NCBI RefSeq assembly: GCF_001542875.1
Contig: NZ_LMAF01000002.1
Span: forward strand, 1,821,501-1,885,500
Reading direction: 5' to 3'
Length of the DNA stretch: 64,000 nt
DNA from: Erythrobacter sp. YT30
GTDB taxonomy: Bacteria > Pseudomonadota > Alphaproteobacteria > Sphingomonadales > Sphingomonadaceae
The position numbers and the translations under genes were made by a program. The notes below the pieces were generated by a model. It searched no databases. It saw only the letters and a list, made by a program, of their open reading frames with translations, and had not been told where the DNA came from. This document shows positions 15,935 through 25,605 of the stretch, piece by piece. Each line of letters starts with the position of its first letter. Positions within the stretch are counted from its first letter, which is position 1.

Positions 15935-15998
15935 GTTCGAATGTAGTGAGGCAGGCTATTTTGACCGCACTTCATACCCTCCAGTGAAAGAAATTCCG

Positions 15999-16826
15999 AT
16001 GCGATCCATTCTTCTGCACGTTTACGACGACAAATGCTTTGAAGCACGGCTTCAAGTCGCGCTTGATATTGCACGACAGTGCAAAGGACGCCTCACTTGC
16101 GCGCAAGCTGCTCCCTATGACTTCGGTATGCCAACCGACTTCTATGGTGCCATGTCGGCCGAAATGATGGTTGAGTACACCAAGACTTCAAAGAAGTTTC
16201 GCGCCAAAGTGGAGAAAGAGCTTTCCAACGAAGGGGTTGCCTGGAGTTGGGCTTCATCGGGCGGTTCAGCGATGAATCTCATCGCATGCCATGCGCCCAT
16301 TCATGACCTCGTTATTGTCGGTGCGCACGATCCGCTACAGCTTAAGGGCTCGCCATCGAGGTTTGTAGGGGAACTGCTCGAGCGCGTTCGCGCTCCGATA
16401 TTGGTTGTTCCGGAACATGTGAAGTCCTTCGATGTCGATGGACCGGTTACGGTGGCTTGGAATGGAGCACCGGAAAGTGCGCATGCCCTGAGAGCCGCGC
16501 TGCCACTCCTGAGCCGAAGCAGTTCTGTTCAAATTCTCACAGTCGAGGAGAAGAAAAAGACCAAACGGGAGGAGAAGTTTGACCTGCCTTCCATGCAGGC
16601 TTCGGAATATCTGGCTCAAAACGATATAACGAGCGAGTTGATCGAGCTTCCTAGAAAGAAAGGCGACTCGATTGCCGAAACTCTCGTGACAGCATCCAAG
16701 ATCCGCGAGGCGGGATACCTCGTTATGGGAGCCTATGGCCACTCTCGCTTCCGTGAGCGGATACTTGGCGGCGTAACGCGCGATATGCTTCGCGAGCCGC
16801 AATTGCCTCTGTTCCTGTCCCACTAG
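15999..16826 (+). CDS. Universal stress protein (UspA family)
   Basis: A 275-residue protein with two Usp folds in tandem. The second domain keeps the nucleotide-binding motif in GAYGHSRFRERILGGVTRD, matching G-x2-G-x9-G; the first domain is degenerate (VGAHDPLQLKGSPSRFVG). Tandem Usp proteins are induced by low oxygen, stationary phase and stress. Start ATG at 15999; a GTG five codons earlier (15984) is an alternative. Followed after about 34 nt by the DUF6544 gene, probably cotranscribed. Site D lies 65 nt upstream. Confidence 0.92.
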   Translation: MRSILLHVYDDKCFEARLQVALDIARQCKGRLTCAQAAPYDFGMPTDFYGAMSAEMMVEYTKTSKKFRAKVEKELSNEGVAWSWASSGGSAMNLIACHAPIHDLVIVGAHDPLQLKGSPSRFVGELLERVRAPILVVPEHVKSFDVDGPVTVAWNGAPESAHALRAALPLLSRSSSVQILTVEEKKKTKREEKFDLPSMQASEYLAQNDITSELIELPRKKGDSIAETLVTASKIREAGYLVMGAYGHSRFRERILGGVTRDMLREPQLPLFLSH

Positions 16827-16860
16827 TTGATGCTCTGGGCTTTAACGGAGACTACCGGCC

Positions 16861-17685
16861 ATGTGGATAGCTAGGGCTCTAGGCACGCTCATTCTTGGCA
16901 GCGCAGTCTACGCATGGTCGACCAACCTATCGCGTGAGTTTAAGCGCCGGCGTCGTGAGGCGTCTTGGGAGCCGTTGCTGGAAGTAAAGAAACTAGAAAA
17001 CAAAGACATCGCACATCTTCCCAAGCCAGTGCAGCGCTACATTGAAATTACCGGTTCGATTGGCGAACCGGTCGTTACCGAAATCAAGATGGAATTCGAA
17101 GCGACCATGTACGATGCTCCGGGAGCCAAAGGCATGACCGGCCCGGCATCGCAATATGATCGTTTCGACGAGATGCACCGCCTTTTCTTCATGCGAACGC
17201 ACATGAAGGGATTGCCCATCAGTGTGTTGCATGACTTCGACGCTGATCGGGCAACGATGAAGGTTCGCGCTGCGGGGTTAATGAATGTCGTGGACGCAAG
17301 TGGCCCTGAACTGACTCGCACCGAGACGGTAACAATACTCAATGATATTGCCTTTTTCGCTCCATCGAGGCTCGTCGATCAGCGGCTGAAATGGACCGCA
17401 GTCGATGACAAGAGCGCCAAGGTCGAATTCACGCTTGGGGCAAACACGGTTTCGGCAGAGCTAATTTTCAATGATGCAGGTGAACTGGTGGACTTCATCT
17501 CCGAAGATCGGGGCATGATGCAAAAGGACGGTACTTTGCGCACTGCACGCTGGTCGACGCCGCTCGGGAATTATCGCAGGTTCGGCAATTGGCGCCTCGC
17601 AAGCGAGGGCGATGCGATCTGGCATCTGCCCGAAGGCCCTTTTACCTATGGTCACCTGCGTTTGGTCAAGTATGAGGCTCGGTGA
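16861..17685 (+). CDS. DUF6544-like membrane-anchored protein
   Basis: A 274-residue protein with one N-terminal hydrophobic helix (about 4-20) and a soluble domain that begins LPKPVQRYIEITGSIGEPVV, a hallmark of the DUF6544 family of unknown function. The rest is beta-rich, with FEATMYDAPG and DYSAKVEF-like strands. Probably anchored with the domain outside the cytoplasm. The stop overlaps a GTG of the next reading frame, so it may be coupled to the amidohydrolase gene. No catalytic motif seen. Confidence 0.75.
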   Translation: MWIARALGTLILGSAVYAWSTNLSREFKRRRREASWEPLLEVKKLENKDIAHLPKPVQRYIEITGSIGEPVVTEIKMEFEATMYDAPGAKGMTGPASQYDRFDEMHRLFFMRTHMKGLPISVLHDFDADRATMKVRAAGLMNVVDASGPELTRTETVTILNDIAFFAPSRLVDQRLKWTAVDDKSAKVEFTLGANTVSAELIFNDAGELVDFISEDRGMMQKDGTLRTARWSTPLGNYRRFGNWRLASEGDAIWHLPEGPFTYGHLRLVKYEAR

Positions 17686-17729
17686 TCAACGTTGGCAAGT
17701 TGCGAGAAAAGAAAGACTGGAGATTGCCA

Positions 17730-19181
17730 ATGATCGGTGGGGCCATCAAAAGTACGATCAGCAGAGCTATACTATGCTGCGTTTACCTTACATTTGCCGC
17801 CGACTCCGCGCACGCAGATGTCGTCATTGAGAACGTCAATATCGTCGACGTTGAGAATGGCGAGATTACCGAGCATCAAACGGTTCTGATCGAAGGCAAT
17901 CGGATCACCCGAATTGCCGAACGATTTGAACCTCCTGTCACGGCAGAGCGCATAGATGGCGAAGGCAAATTTCTGATTCCCGGCCTGTGGGATAGCCATG
18001 TCCATATTTTTTCATCGCCGAACGAGCCTGACACGGCGCTGCCACTATATCTGATGCATGGTATCACTGGTGTGCGCGATATGGGTGCATTGTGGCCGAT
18101 TGAGGATCAACAAGCGCTTCAAGCAAAGATCGAGACGGGCACTGTACTTGGACCAAGGCTAATTCTGTCTGGTGCTTGGGTTGATGCGAGACCGGGTTCT
18201 TGGCCGGGTATGTTTTTGGCCGACACACCCGCTGAAGCGCGGAAAGTTGTGGCTCAAATAGAAGAAGAAGGCTGGGCTGCAGTCAAATCCTATTCGATGC
18301 TAGATGAAGCAACATATCTCGCCCTAGCAGAGGCAAGCGAAGGCGCCGGCCTTCGCATCGTCGGGCATATTCCAGAGCGGGTGGGGCTAGAGACAGCCAT
18401 AGCCGCGGGACAAGACGGGATGGAGCATTTCGGGCGCATCCCGATGGCATGCTCGACTGCGGAGGATCGAATGATCGGCGAACTCCGGGCAGCAATGGAG
18501 CGAGAGGCTGCAAGGGAAGAAGTTTTTGCCATTATGGCTTCGCGAAATCGGATCATCCTGGAGAGTTGGGACGAACAGCTTTGCCTGCGAGTTCTTGCGC
18601 AAGTTGCGTCCGCCGGACTTCACGTCAGTCCAACCTTGGTTGTCGCCGATTTCTACCTTGGAAACTGGCCTTCGGCCGACGCGCCAAGGATGCAGCTAAT
18701 CCCTCCGCAAGTGCGCGAAGCCTGGGGCCGGCCCGATTTCCGATTGCAAGCGATGACCGATGAGGTTCGCGGCTTGGCACAGGAAAGCATCGCTCTCGAC
18801 CGAAAGACGTTCCTATTGGCGCATCGCGCGGGCGTGCCGATCCTTGCTTCGTCCGATGCGTCCTTCGCCAATCCCTATCTGTTTCATGGATTTTCTTTGC
18901 TCGACGAGCTTGACCTTTATGTTGAGATTGGACTGACTCCACGTGAGGCCCTCTACACCGCAACGGTGGCACCTCCACGTTTCTTCGAGCTTGGTGACCA
19001 AGATGGGACAGTAGCGATAGGACGGCGTGCCGACCTTGTTCTACTTGACGCCAACCCATTGGAAGGGCTGGAGACTTTGCGCGAACCTCATGCAGTGATC
19101 GTCAATGGACGACTGCTCGATAGCGAAGCGCTCGCAGCGATGGGTGCAGATTTGCGCGAGAAGGCTCGCTCGGACGAGTGA
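17730..19181 (+). CDS. Exported amidohydrolase (imidazolonepropionase/prolidase-like)
   Basis: A 483-residue secreted hydrolase. A signal peptide (about 1-28) ends near SAHA-DVV. The metal-dependent TIM barrel has HVH (in DSHVHIF), a candidate carboxylated lysine in AAVKSYSM, histidines in IVGHIPE and DGMEHFGR, and the catalytic aspartate in ASSDASFANP. The fold closes with the C-terminal beta part ADLVLLDANPLEGL. Such enzymes often cleave dipeptides or cyclic amides in the periplasm; the substrate is unknown. I chose ATG 17730 because GGAGA lies 7 nt before it; the GTG at 17682 overlapping the previous stop would add 16 residues ahead of the signal peptide. Confidence 0.88.
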   Translation: MIGGAIKSTISRAILCCVYLTFAADSAHADVVIENVNIVDVENGEITEHQTVLIEGNRITRIAERFEPPVTAERIDGEGKFLIPGLWDSHVHIFSSPNEPDTALPLYLMHGITGVRDMGALWPIEDQQALQAKIETGTVLGPRLILSGAWVDARPGSWPGMFLADTPAEARKVVAQIEEEGWAAVKSYSMLDEATYLALAEASEGAGLRIVGHIPERVGLETAIAAGQDGMEHFGRIPMACSTAEDRMIGELRAAMEREAAREEVFAIMASRNRIILESWDEQLCLRVLAQVASAGLHVSPTLVVADFYLGNWPSADAPRMQLIPPQVREAWGRPDFRLQAMTDEVRGLAQESIALDRKTFLLAHRAGVPILASSDASFANPYLFHGFSLLDELDLYVEIGLTPREALYTATVAPPRFFELGDQDGTVAIGRRADLVLLDANPLEGLETLREPHAVIVNGRLLDSEALAAMGADLREKARSDE

Positions 19182-19193
19182 TCACGCGGCGCG

Positions 19194-20450
19194 CTACAGG
19201 AGGCCCAAGGTCAACAAGAACCCGCAAGCAAGCGCACCGATCAAAGGGACAATCGGCGGAACAATGAAACACTCATGTGGTGCCCGATCCTCGCCACGTT
19301 TCACCCGCAGCAGCGATATGTTGACGAGCACGAAAGTCACCAGAACAATCTGCGACGTGCGCTCCGCAAGCAGTTCGATAGGAAAGAGTTGGGAGAGCGT
19401 GATGATCACCAGAACGACCGCCAAGGTTGCCACCAGCGGGGTCTGAGTGCGCTTCGAAACCCAGGCGAATTGCCGCGGCAGATAGCCTCTATCCGCCATG
19501 CCATAGACCATCCGCGACGCCATGATGATCTGGATCAGGATGCCGTTTACGGTTGCAACTACCGCGATAACCCCAAAGGCATCTCGCAGGAGCCTTGGCG
19601 CATTATCGAATGCAAGCAAAAGAGGTGATGAGCTGCGCGCAAGCGCCTCTATCGGGATTGTCATTATGGCGGCGATGGTCGTCAAAACATAGAGAGCGCT
19701 TGATACAGCCAAAGTTACAAGCACAGCCCTTGGATAGGCGCGGCGTGGTTCCTTTACCTCCTCAGCCACGCTCGCCATATCCTCGAACCCGATGAAGGCA
19801 AAAAATGCCAGCGTAGAAGCGGCAAAGATTCCAAACCAATGAGCTACCTCGAATTTGGGCAGCAAATCGACCGCTGGGACAATTACTGGAGCTGGACCAG
19901 CGAAACTCCATCCGATGACGAGGAGCAACCCAGCAATCTCGATGAGGGTGATGACAGCAGCAGCGGTGACGGATTCTTTTATGCCCCACGCGGCGAGCAA
20001 CCCCATGACTATCACCGTCATGATCGCCAGAATTGGGATGGGCAATCCGGTCAGTCCGCTAAGGTATCCTCCTGCACCAATCGCCACCGCAGACGCCGAC
20101 ACGATGCCTGACAGAGCGATCAGAAGGCCGATCGACGTAGTTAGCCAGGGCTTATGAAAGCCCGCTTCGACGTAAGCTGCAGCCCCAGAGCTAACGGGAT
20201 ACCGGGTCGCCAGCTCGATGTAGGACAGCGCCGTGATACCGACAATCGCCGCTGCGATCAGAAACGAGATCGGTGCGTAAATGCCAGCCTGCTCAGCCGT
20301 GGCACCGATAAGAACATATATCCCAGCGCCAAGAGTGACCCCAAGGCCATAGAGGCTGAGCAAAGGCCAGGAGAGTGCCCGCTTTAGCTTGGGGCTTTTC
20401 TCGCGATCTTGGGTGTGCGGAAGTTCGTCAAGAGCCTCGGACTTAGTCAT
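19194..20450 (-). CDS. APC-superfamily amino acid permease
   Basis: A 418-residue inner-membrane transporter with about 11-12 hydrophobic helices. The first helix carries the APC substrate-binding glycine motif in GLGVTLGAGIYVLIG, and helix 6 region FFAFIGFEDMASVAEEVKEP is the family's conserved loop. Likely an amino acid or polyamine symporter; the substrate is not readable. It is 21 nt downstream of the endonuclease-like gene on the minus strand and so is probably the third gene of that operon. Convergent with the amidohydrolase (12-bp gap). Confidence 0.88.
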   Translation of the reverse strand: MTKSEALDELPHTQDREKSPKLKRALSWPLLSLYGLGVTLGAGIYVLIGATAEQAGIYAPISFLIAAAIVGITALSYIELATRYPVSSGAAAYVEAGFHKPWLTTSIGLLIALSGIVSASAVAIGAGGYLSGLTGLPIPILAIMTVIVMGLLAAWGIKESVTAAAVITLIEIAGLLLVIGWSFAGPAPVIVPAVDLLPKFEVAHWFGIFAASTLAFFAFIGFEDMASVAEEVKEPRRAYPRAVLVTLAVSSALYVLTTIAAIMTIPIEALARSSSPLLLAFDNAPRLLRDAFGVIAVVATVNGILIQIIMASRMVYGMADRGYLPRQFAWVSKRTQTPLVATLAVVLVIITLSQLFPIELLAERTSQIVLVTFVLVNISLLRVKRGEDRAPHECFIVPPIVPLIGALACGFLLTLGLL

Positions 20451-20471
20451 GTAGCGAATTTGCTGTCCATG

Positions 20472-21176
20472 TCAGAGCTTCAATCTTGCCCACACAGGCA
20501 GGTGATCGGACGCCCGTGTCGCAAGAGAGCTATGGTGGACGCCCCATTCCAATGCTTCGACCCGGTCGCAATGCATGATGCGATCAAGCCGGGCGAGCGG
20601 GCGCTGGCTGTGAAAGCTTCGCCCGCAATCGAGGACAGAGAAGTATCTTTGAAAAACCTTGAGGCAACCAGCGTTGCGGCGCCATTCGTTCAGATCGCCG
20701 GTCAGAATGGTCGGGCCATGCTGTTGTTCTTCCCGCGCAAGATCGGCGATTACGTTGGCCTGCTTTGTCCGCCAAAGACCGGAGAGATCAAGGTGCATAC
20801 CGAAAACGGACAGTGTCTGCCCCCTTACTTTCAATCTGGCGGTGATGACGCCTCTCGGTTCAAGGTAGGGAATATGGATGATGTCGTGATGTTCGATTTC
20901 GATGTCCTCACGCACGAGAATTGCATTTCCGTGCCATCCCATGGAATCGCGTTGGACATCGAGGGGCACGGCTTTGTAGTCTGAATGCGCCTCGATCAGG
21001 AAGGCGGGTAGCGCGCTCTGACGTTTGCCAAATCGACGATCAGCCTCCTGCAGGACCACGATATCCGCATCGATTTCTTCAAGGACATTCAGGATACGAA
21101 TAGGCCTGCGCGTCCTGTCGGTGCCGATAGCCTTGCGAATATTGTAGCTCGCGATCTTTAGTTCAGTGGCATCCAT
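20472..21176 (-). CDS. Endonuclease/exonuclease/phosphatase-family protein
   Basis: A 234-residue metal-dependent phosphodiesterase fold. Motifs in order: IASYNIRKAIG (N for metal), VVLQEADRR (catalytic E), FGMHLD, LTGDLNEW (D and N) and ASDHLPVWARL (general-base H). No signal peptide, so cytoplasmic. Members next to cardiolipin-synthase-like genes are common, and a role in membrane phospholipid turnover is plausible but unproven. The ATG at 21176 overlaps the last base of the upstream stop (TGATG), so translation is coupled. Confidence 0.9.
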   Translation of the reverse strand: MDATELKIASYNIRKAIGTDRTRRPIRILNVLEEIDADIVVLQEADRRFGKRQSALPAFLIEAHSDYKAVPLDVQRDSMGWHGNAILVREDIEIEHHDIIHIPYLEPRGVITARLKVRGQTLSVFGMHLDLSGLWRTKQANVIADLAREEQQHGPTILTGDLNEWRRNAGCLKVFQRYFSVLDCGRSFHSQRPLARLDRIMHCDRVEALEWGVHHSSLATRASDHLPVWARLKL

Positions 21177-22639
21177 CAGATCAGATCCGCCATCAAACGT
21201 GCTGTGTTTTGGGCCACTTTCGAGGGCAGGGAGCGCTGAGTCCAAGTCTCCAAAGAAAGCCTCTTGCAACTCTGCAGCAGCTCTTGCTCGATCTGACGTA
21301 ACTCTTCGGCAACACCAGCATCAAACGAAATCAGATCTATTTCAGCATTCAACTCGAAAGATCGTACGTCCATATTGCTTGTTCCGACGATTGTTACCTC
21401 GTGATCGACGCGGAAGTGTTTGGCGTGGAGAAATTCGGGGCCGTGGAGGTAGATTTCCAGGCCTGCGGTCATAAGCTCGGAATAATAGCTTTGCTGCGCC
21501 AGCCCAACCAGGCGGTGATCGCTGCGCTCAGGTGTGATCAGACACACTCGAACCCCGCCAAGTGTCGCAGCCTTTATGGCAGAAATCATCGCGTCGTTGG
21601 GAATGAAATAGGGTGTTGTGATGACGATCTCTTCGGCAGCGTTGTACATGGCCTGAGCAAAGATGAGGTCCACTCCAACTTCAGGGTTCTCCGGTCCTGT
21701 CGCCACTATTTGTGCAGTGCAGCCTTCTGATTTCGCAGCTGCCGGAAAGAGGTCCGCACTCAACAGCTCCCCAACTGTTTCGAGATACCAATCGAGGGCA
21801 AACACGGCTTGGAGTTGCGAGACTGCCGGTCCTTCGATCCGAAGCAGCAAATCCTTGTTCACACGTCGCGAATGTTGGGTCGGGTCCCAGATATTCTGCG
21901 AACCAGTATATCCCACTGTGCCGTCGATTACTGCGATCTTGCGGTGATTGCGCAGATCGACCCTCGAACTTCGCAGACGCCGGCGAAGGGGAAGAATATC
22001 GTGCACTTCAACACCAACACCTTTCAAGCGTCGTTTCAGCTTTCGCAAAGAACCGTAAGAGCCTAGCGCGTCGACAAGAAGACGACATCGAACACCCCGC
22101 TCAGTTGCCTTTTCGAGTGCATCGATAATGAGCCTGCCTATGCGATCATCCCTGAATATGTAGAACTCAAGATGGACATGATGCTTTGCCGCATCGATAT
22201 CCTCGATGATTGCGTCGACAGCTTGTTCGTAGATATCGAGCATCTCAATCTTGTTCCCCCGGGTTGCGGGAAAACCGCCGATGCCTTTGGCAAGGCTCTC
22301 GACTGCTTTGTTGTCGGGAGACAGGTCCGGCCGTGCTCCAGCGTCTTCAATTAGCGATTGGATGCGTTCCAAAAGCGCAGGGAGCTGCTCGATCCGAGCC
22401 TTTCGATCTGCGGCGAAATACGGTCGTCCTATCAGTGCATAGGCCACCAGCGCGACCCATGGCAGACCCAAAAAGACAAGCAGCCAGCTGCGTGCTTCGG
22501 CAGGAGGCCTGCGAAAAGGAACAAGCACGAAAGCTACCAGAGCGATGATCCAACCGGCGACCACAAATTTGTTCGCCCACAGCCAAGAAGTCCAGATTGG
22601 CAGTAGGTCTGTGATGATCGTTGGATCGATTGGCTTCAG
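21176..22639 (-). CDS. Cardiolipin synthase-like phospholipase D protein, possible CTG start
   Basis: Membrane-bound phospholipase D-superfamily enzyme joining phosphatidyl groups. Two HKD motifs are present: NHRKIAVIDG and HAKHFRVD, with conserved context TVGYTGSQNI and VTIVGTSNMD. The N-terminus has two membrane helices. The first usual start is a GTG at 22564, giving 462 residues and cutting into the first helix. Reading further upstream in frame gives KPIDPTIITDLLPIWTSWLW with no stop, starting at a CTG (22637-22639) that is preceded by AGGAG at a 7-nt spacing, so I extended the gene to 487 residues. First gene of an operon with the endonuclease-like and permease genes. Confidence 0.85.
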   Translation of the reverse strand: MKPIDPTIITDLLPIWTSWLWANKFVVAGWIIALVAFVLVPFRRPPAEARSWLLVFLGLPWVALVAYALIGRPYFAADRKARIEQLPALLERIQSLIEDAGARPDLSPDNKAVESLAKGIGGFPATRGNKIEMLDIYEQAVDAIIEDIDAAKHHVHLEFYIFRDDRIGRLIIDALEKATERGVRCRLLVDALGSYGSLRKLKRRLKGVGVEVHDILPLRRRLRSSRVDLRNHRKIAVIDGTVGYTGSQNIWDPTQHSRRVNKDLLLRIEGPAVSQLQAVFALDWYLETVGELLSADLFPAAAKSEGCTAQIVATGPENPEVGVDLIFAQAMYNAAEEIVITTPYFIPNDAMISAIKAATLGGVRVCLITPERSDHRLVGLAQQSYYSELMTAGLEIYLHGPEFLHAKHFRVDHEVTIVGTSNMDVRSFELNAEIDLISFDAGVAEELRQIEQELLQSCKRLSLETWTQRSLPSKVAQNTARLMADLI

Positions 22640-22972
22640 GGCAGTGCTCCTGTTAGGGACAATCGGCGTGATTGCTTGGCATGGAACGACCGACTTAGCT
22701 TCTCCGCGAAATGAAATCGAGTACGACTTCCCAAGAGCCGAAGCCCAGGAAAATCCGCCCCGCCATCATGGACACAAGCATCATGAACAAGAAAATCCAA
22801 AACCTTTGGCAAGTGGTTGAGTTTCCCTACGACCACGCCTCTTAGCTAGTAGCCAAACTCCAAGCAGCGTCTTCTTTGCGATCTTGGAAGAAGGGACCAA
22901 TGACCCCCACCCTCCACCGATCCCCCGCGTCACAGAGGACGCAAGGGGATCATGGGGAGGATCAGGAAGATC
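22640..22972. other. Gap without a supported gene
   Basis: About 330 bp between the cardiolipin-synthase-like gene and the end of the TonB receptor gene. It should hold the promoter of the minus-strand operon. A hydrophobic 29-codon frame starting MMLVSMMAG lies here on the minus strand, but without a clear ribosome binding site. No motif copy of the 16-bp island pattern was seen. Confidence 0.5.
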
Positions 22973-25582
22973 CTAAAAGCGGACCGAAGCCTCTACGCCA
23001 TAGGTGCGCGGGGCGCCGCGGGTGAGATAGTCTTGGAAGAACGCGTTGAGGTTCAGCCCGTAGACGTAGTAGAATTTGTCTGTGAGGTTGCGCCCCCAAA
23101 GCGAGACTGAAAAGTCGTCGCGCTCATAAGTGACGCGCGCATCGAAAAGCCAATAGCTAGGGTTGCCGCACGCCAGTTCGGGCGTTGCCAACAAGACATT
23201 TGACCCGGCAACAGGCTGATCGCATGGATCCTGACCGTAATCGCCGAAGGGGTCGAAGAAGTACTCCCCCATATAGCTCGCATTGCCGCGCAGCGTCAGC
23301 TTGTTGCGACCATCGTCGAACGGGATAAGCTCCACGCCCGCATTGAAGGTCAGTTCGGGCGCGTTGGGGAAGTCGTTGCCGTTAATGCTGAGCGTGAGCG
23401 CGGTAGGGTCGGTCGGGTCTACCTCATTGCCCTGATACTCGGAATTGAGATAGCCGAGTGCCGCATCAAGGCGAATGAAGTCTGCCGGCTGCCAGGTCAG
23501 TTCCGCCTCAGCGCCAAACAGCCTGCCGTCTGCTGATCGCAGGAAGCTGGTCGCACCGATGATCTGCGCAATCTGCTGGCCGGTATAATCATAATAGAAG
23601 CCTGCGAGATTGAGCTGCAAAGAGTTAGCAAACTGGCTCTTTATCCCGATTTCGTATGCGTTCACCTGCTCAGGATCGACGAAATAGACTTGGCTGATGT
23701 CCTGATAGGCTAGTGCGTTGAATGTGCCCGCACGATACCCACGCGAATAGCTTGCGTAGAGCAGGATGTCGTCGGTTGCCTGATAATCAAGGATTATGCG
23801 GCCCGTGAGCTCTCCCGTATCCTCTTCCTGCCGGACCCTTTCGCGGGTGCCGTCGAAGGGGAATTCATAAGGAACGGTGGTGGCGAAGATGTCCTGCCCG
23901 CCAAGGTCGAACAGCACCGCAGAACCGTTCTTGTAGCGCACTGTGTCCCAAGTGTAGCGAAGCCCAACCGTCAGCGAGAGCTTGTCGGTGATATCGAGCA
24001 CACCTTCGCCATAGATGGCGAAACTTGGCCGCTCGATCGTGAACTGCTGTTCGGCAAGGATTGGTCCGAAAGGCGGGGCTCCTGCCGCAGCGCAGGCCGC
24101 CTGCACCGCCGTTCCCGCCGCGCTGTTGGTGGCGGCGACATCGGCATTGAATGCGATCAGGGAGCGCGCATCGAAGAAACCGGCGGGATTAATGACAACC
24201 GGCGCGCAGAAGCCAGGATCGGTGATTGCGAGCGTTGGATCGATCGCGAAGGCCGGCAGGGTGCGCAGCGAATTGCCCACTGCAATCGGAATGTTGTTGA
24301 AATTGTCCGGCACCCCGGCACCTTGGAGGAGCGGACGTAGGAAGCCGAAAAAGTCTGGTTCGTCGCGCGTGTCGATCGAGTCCACACCGAAATAGCCACC
24401 GATAATGCCCCGGAACCGCCCGCCATCATCAAAGCTCAACCGCGTGTCGAAGTTCAGGTTGGAGCTTTCCGAATTGTAGCGGATCGCACAGACATTATTG
24501 GGCGATCCATCGCAATCAAAGGGCGACAAGCGGTAGGAGCTTTCATCATAACCCATGATCGAGGTTAGTGTCAGGGAATCGGAAAGCTGCCCCTGAACGG
24601 TCAGAGCCGCGCCAAGCGTGTCAGTGAAATAGCGGCCAGCAGTGTCAGCCTGGACTTCATCCTCGTCCAAAATCCGTCCGCCAAGCTCGGGTCGGGGCAG
24701 GAAGCGCGAATACCCCGCAGCGTCTGTGCGGTTTTCCAAATAGCCGATCCCATAGGGCAAATCCTGCCGAGGATTTGAGCGCGCACCATACAGCTTAAGC
24801 GTCACCGACAGGTCCGGCGTGGGCTCTAACTGAAAAGTCACACGACCCGATACGTTGTTGGTCTCAGCAAAGTCTTGGTTGAGCGTAGGGTTGAAGGTGT
24901 AGCCGTCGGCATCGACATAAGTCCCGGCGATACGCACCCCAAAGACGTCGTCCACCAGCGTTGCCTCGATTGCGCCCTCGGCGAATATTCGATTGAAATT
25001 GCCGTAGCTCAGCGTGAGATAGCCGGACGTGCCGTCAAGCTCGGGCTTGCGAGTAATGAAGTTGATCGCGCCACCCGTCGTATTGCGCCCGAACAGGGTC
25101 CCTTGCGGACCACGAAGAACTTCGACACGTTCCAGATCGTAAAGCTGCTGACCGTGGCTCGCTCGGAAAGATTGGTAAACCTCGTCGACATAGACACCGA
25201 CTGGCGAGGCAGTCGCCGCGGAAAACTCGTTGGCGACGCCGATGCCGCGCAGCGAGAAATTTGGCTGGGTTTCTGAATAGGCGCTGGTTACCTGCAGGTT
25301 TGGCAAGGCGCCCATCAGGTCGCTCGTGTCGGTGATGCCGCGCTCGGTCAGCTGATCGCCTGTGATCGCCGAGATAGCAATCGGAACCTGTTGCAGGTCT
25401 TCGCTCCGTTTGGTCGCAGTGACGACGATGACATTGAAGCCGCCTTCGGCCTGTTCTGGGTCAGTATCGTTACTGGCGATGTCGGACGATTGTGCCAGCG
25501 CGGGCGCACCCGCCAGAGCAAGGGCGGCCATGGAAGCACTGATACTGAGCGTCAGGCGGGCGTTTCTTTTAACTTGGTTCAC
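22973..25582 (-). CDS. TonB-dependent outer membrane receptor (P450 operon)
   Basis: An 869-residue outer-membrane active transporter. Signal peptide (about 1-30, ending ALAQ), TonB box region FNVIVVTATKRSEDLQ, plug domain with VEVLRGPQGTLFGRNTTGG (about 150-170), then a 22-strand barrel ending in the aromatic residue of VEASVRF. Members of this branch (sphingomonad type, NTTGGAIN motif) import aromatic, steroid or terpenoid compounds or siderophores; specificity cannot be read. Last gene of the operon from 30268, 23 nt after the acyl-CoA synthetase. Confidence 0.93.
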   Translation of the reverse strand: MNQVKRNARLTLSISASMAALALAGAPALAQSSDIASNDTDPEQAEGGFNVIVVTATKRSEDLQQVPIAISAITGDQLTERGITDTSDLMGALPNLQVTSAYSETQPNFSLRGIGVANEFSAATASPVGVYVDEVYQSFRASHGQQLYDLERVEVLRGPQGTLFGRNTTGGAINFITRKPELDGTSGYLTLSYGNFNRIFAEGAIEATLVDDVFGVRIAGTYVDADGYTFNPTLNQDFAETNNVSGRVTFQLEPTPDLSVTLKLYGARSNPRQDLPYGIGYLENRTDAAGYSRFLPRPELGGRILDEDEVQADTAGRYFTDTLGAALTVQGQLSDSLTLTSIMGYDESSYRLSPFDCDGSPNNVCAIRYNSESSNLNFDTRLSFDDGGRFRGIIGGYFGVDSIDTRDEPDFFGFLRPLLQGAGVPDNFNNIPIAVGNSLRTLPAFAIDPTLAITDPGFCAPVVINPAGFFDARSLIAFNADVAATNSAAGTAVQAACAAAGAPPFGPILAEQQFTIERPSFAIYGEGVLDITDKLSLTVGLRYTWDTVRYKNGSAVLFDLGGQDIFATTVPYEFPFDGTRERVRQEEDTGELTGRIILDYQATDDILLYASYSRGYRAGTFNALAYQDISQVYFVDPEQVNAYEIGIKSQFANSLQLNLAGFYYDYTGQQIAQIIGATSFLRSADGRLFGAEAELTWQPADFIRLDAALGYLNSEYQGNEVDPTDPTALTLSINGNDFPNAPELTFNAGVELIPFDDGRNKLTLRGNASYMGEYFFDPFGDYGQDPCDQPVAGSNVLLATPELACGNPSYWLFDARVTYERDDFSVSLWGRNLTDKFYYVYGLNLNAFFQDYLTRGAPRTYGVEASVRF

Positions 25583-25605
25583 GGTCTCTCTCCCCTATTT
25601 GAACC

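Noticed and set aside
22636..22836. Small minus-strand frames upstream of the cardiolipin-synthase-like gene, including a 29-codon hydrophobic one (MMLVSMMAG)
   Set aside because: No clear ribosome binding site and no family match by eye; too short to support.
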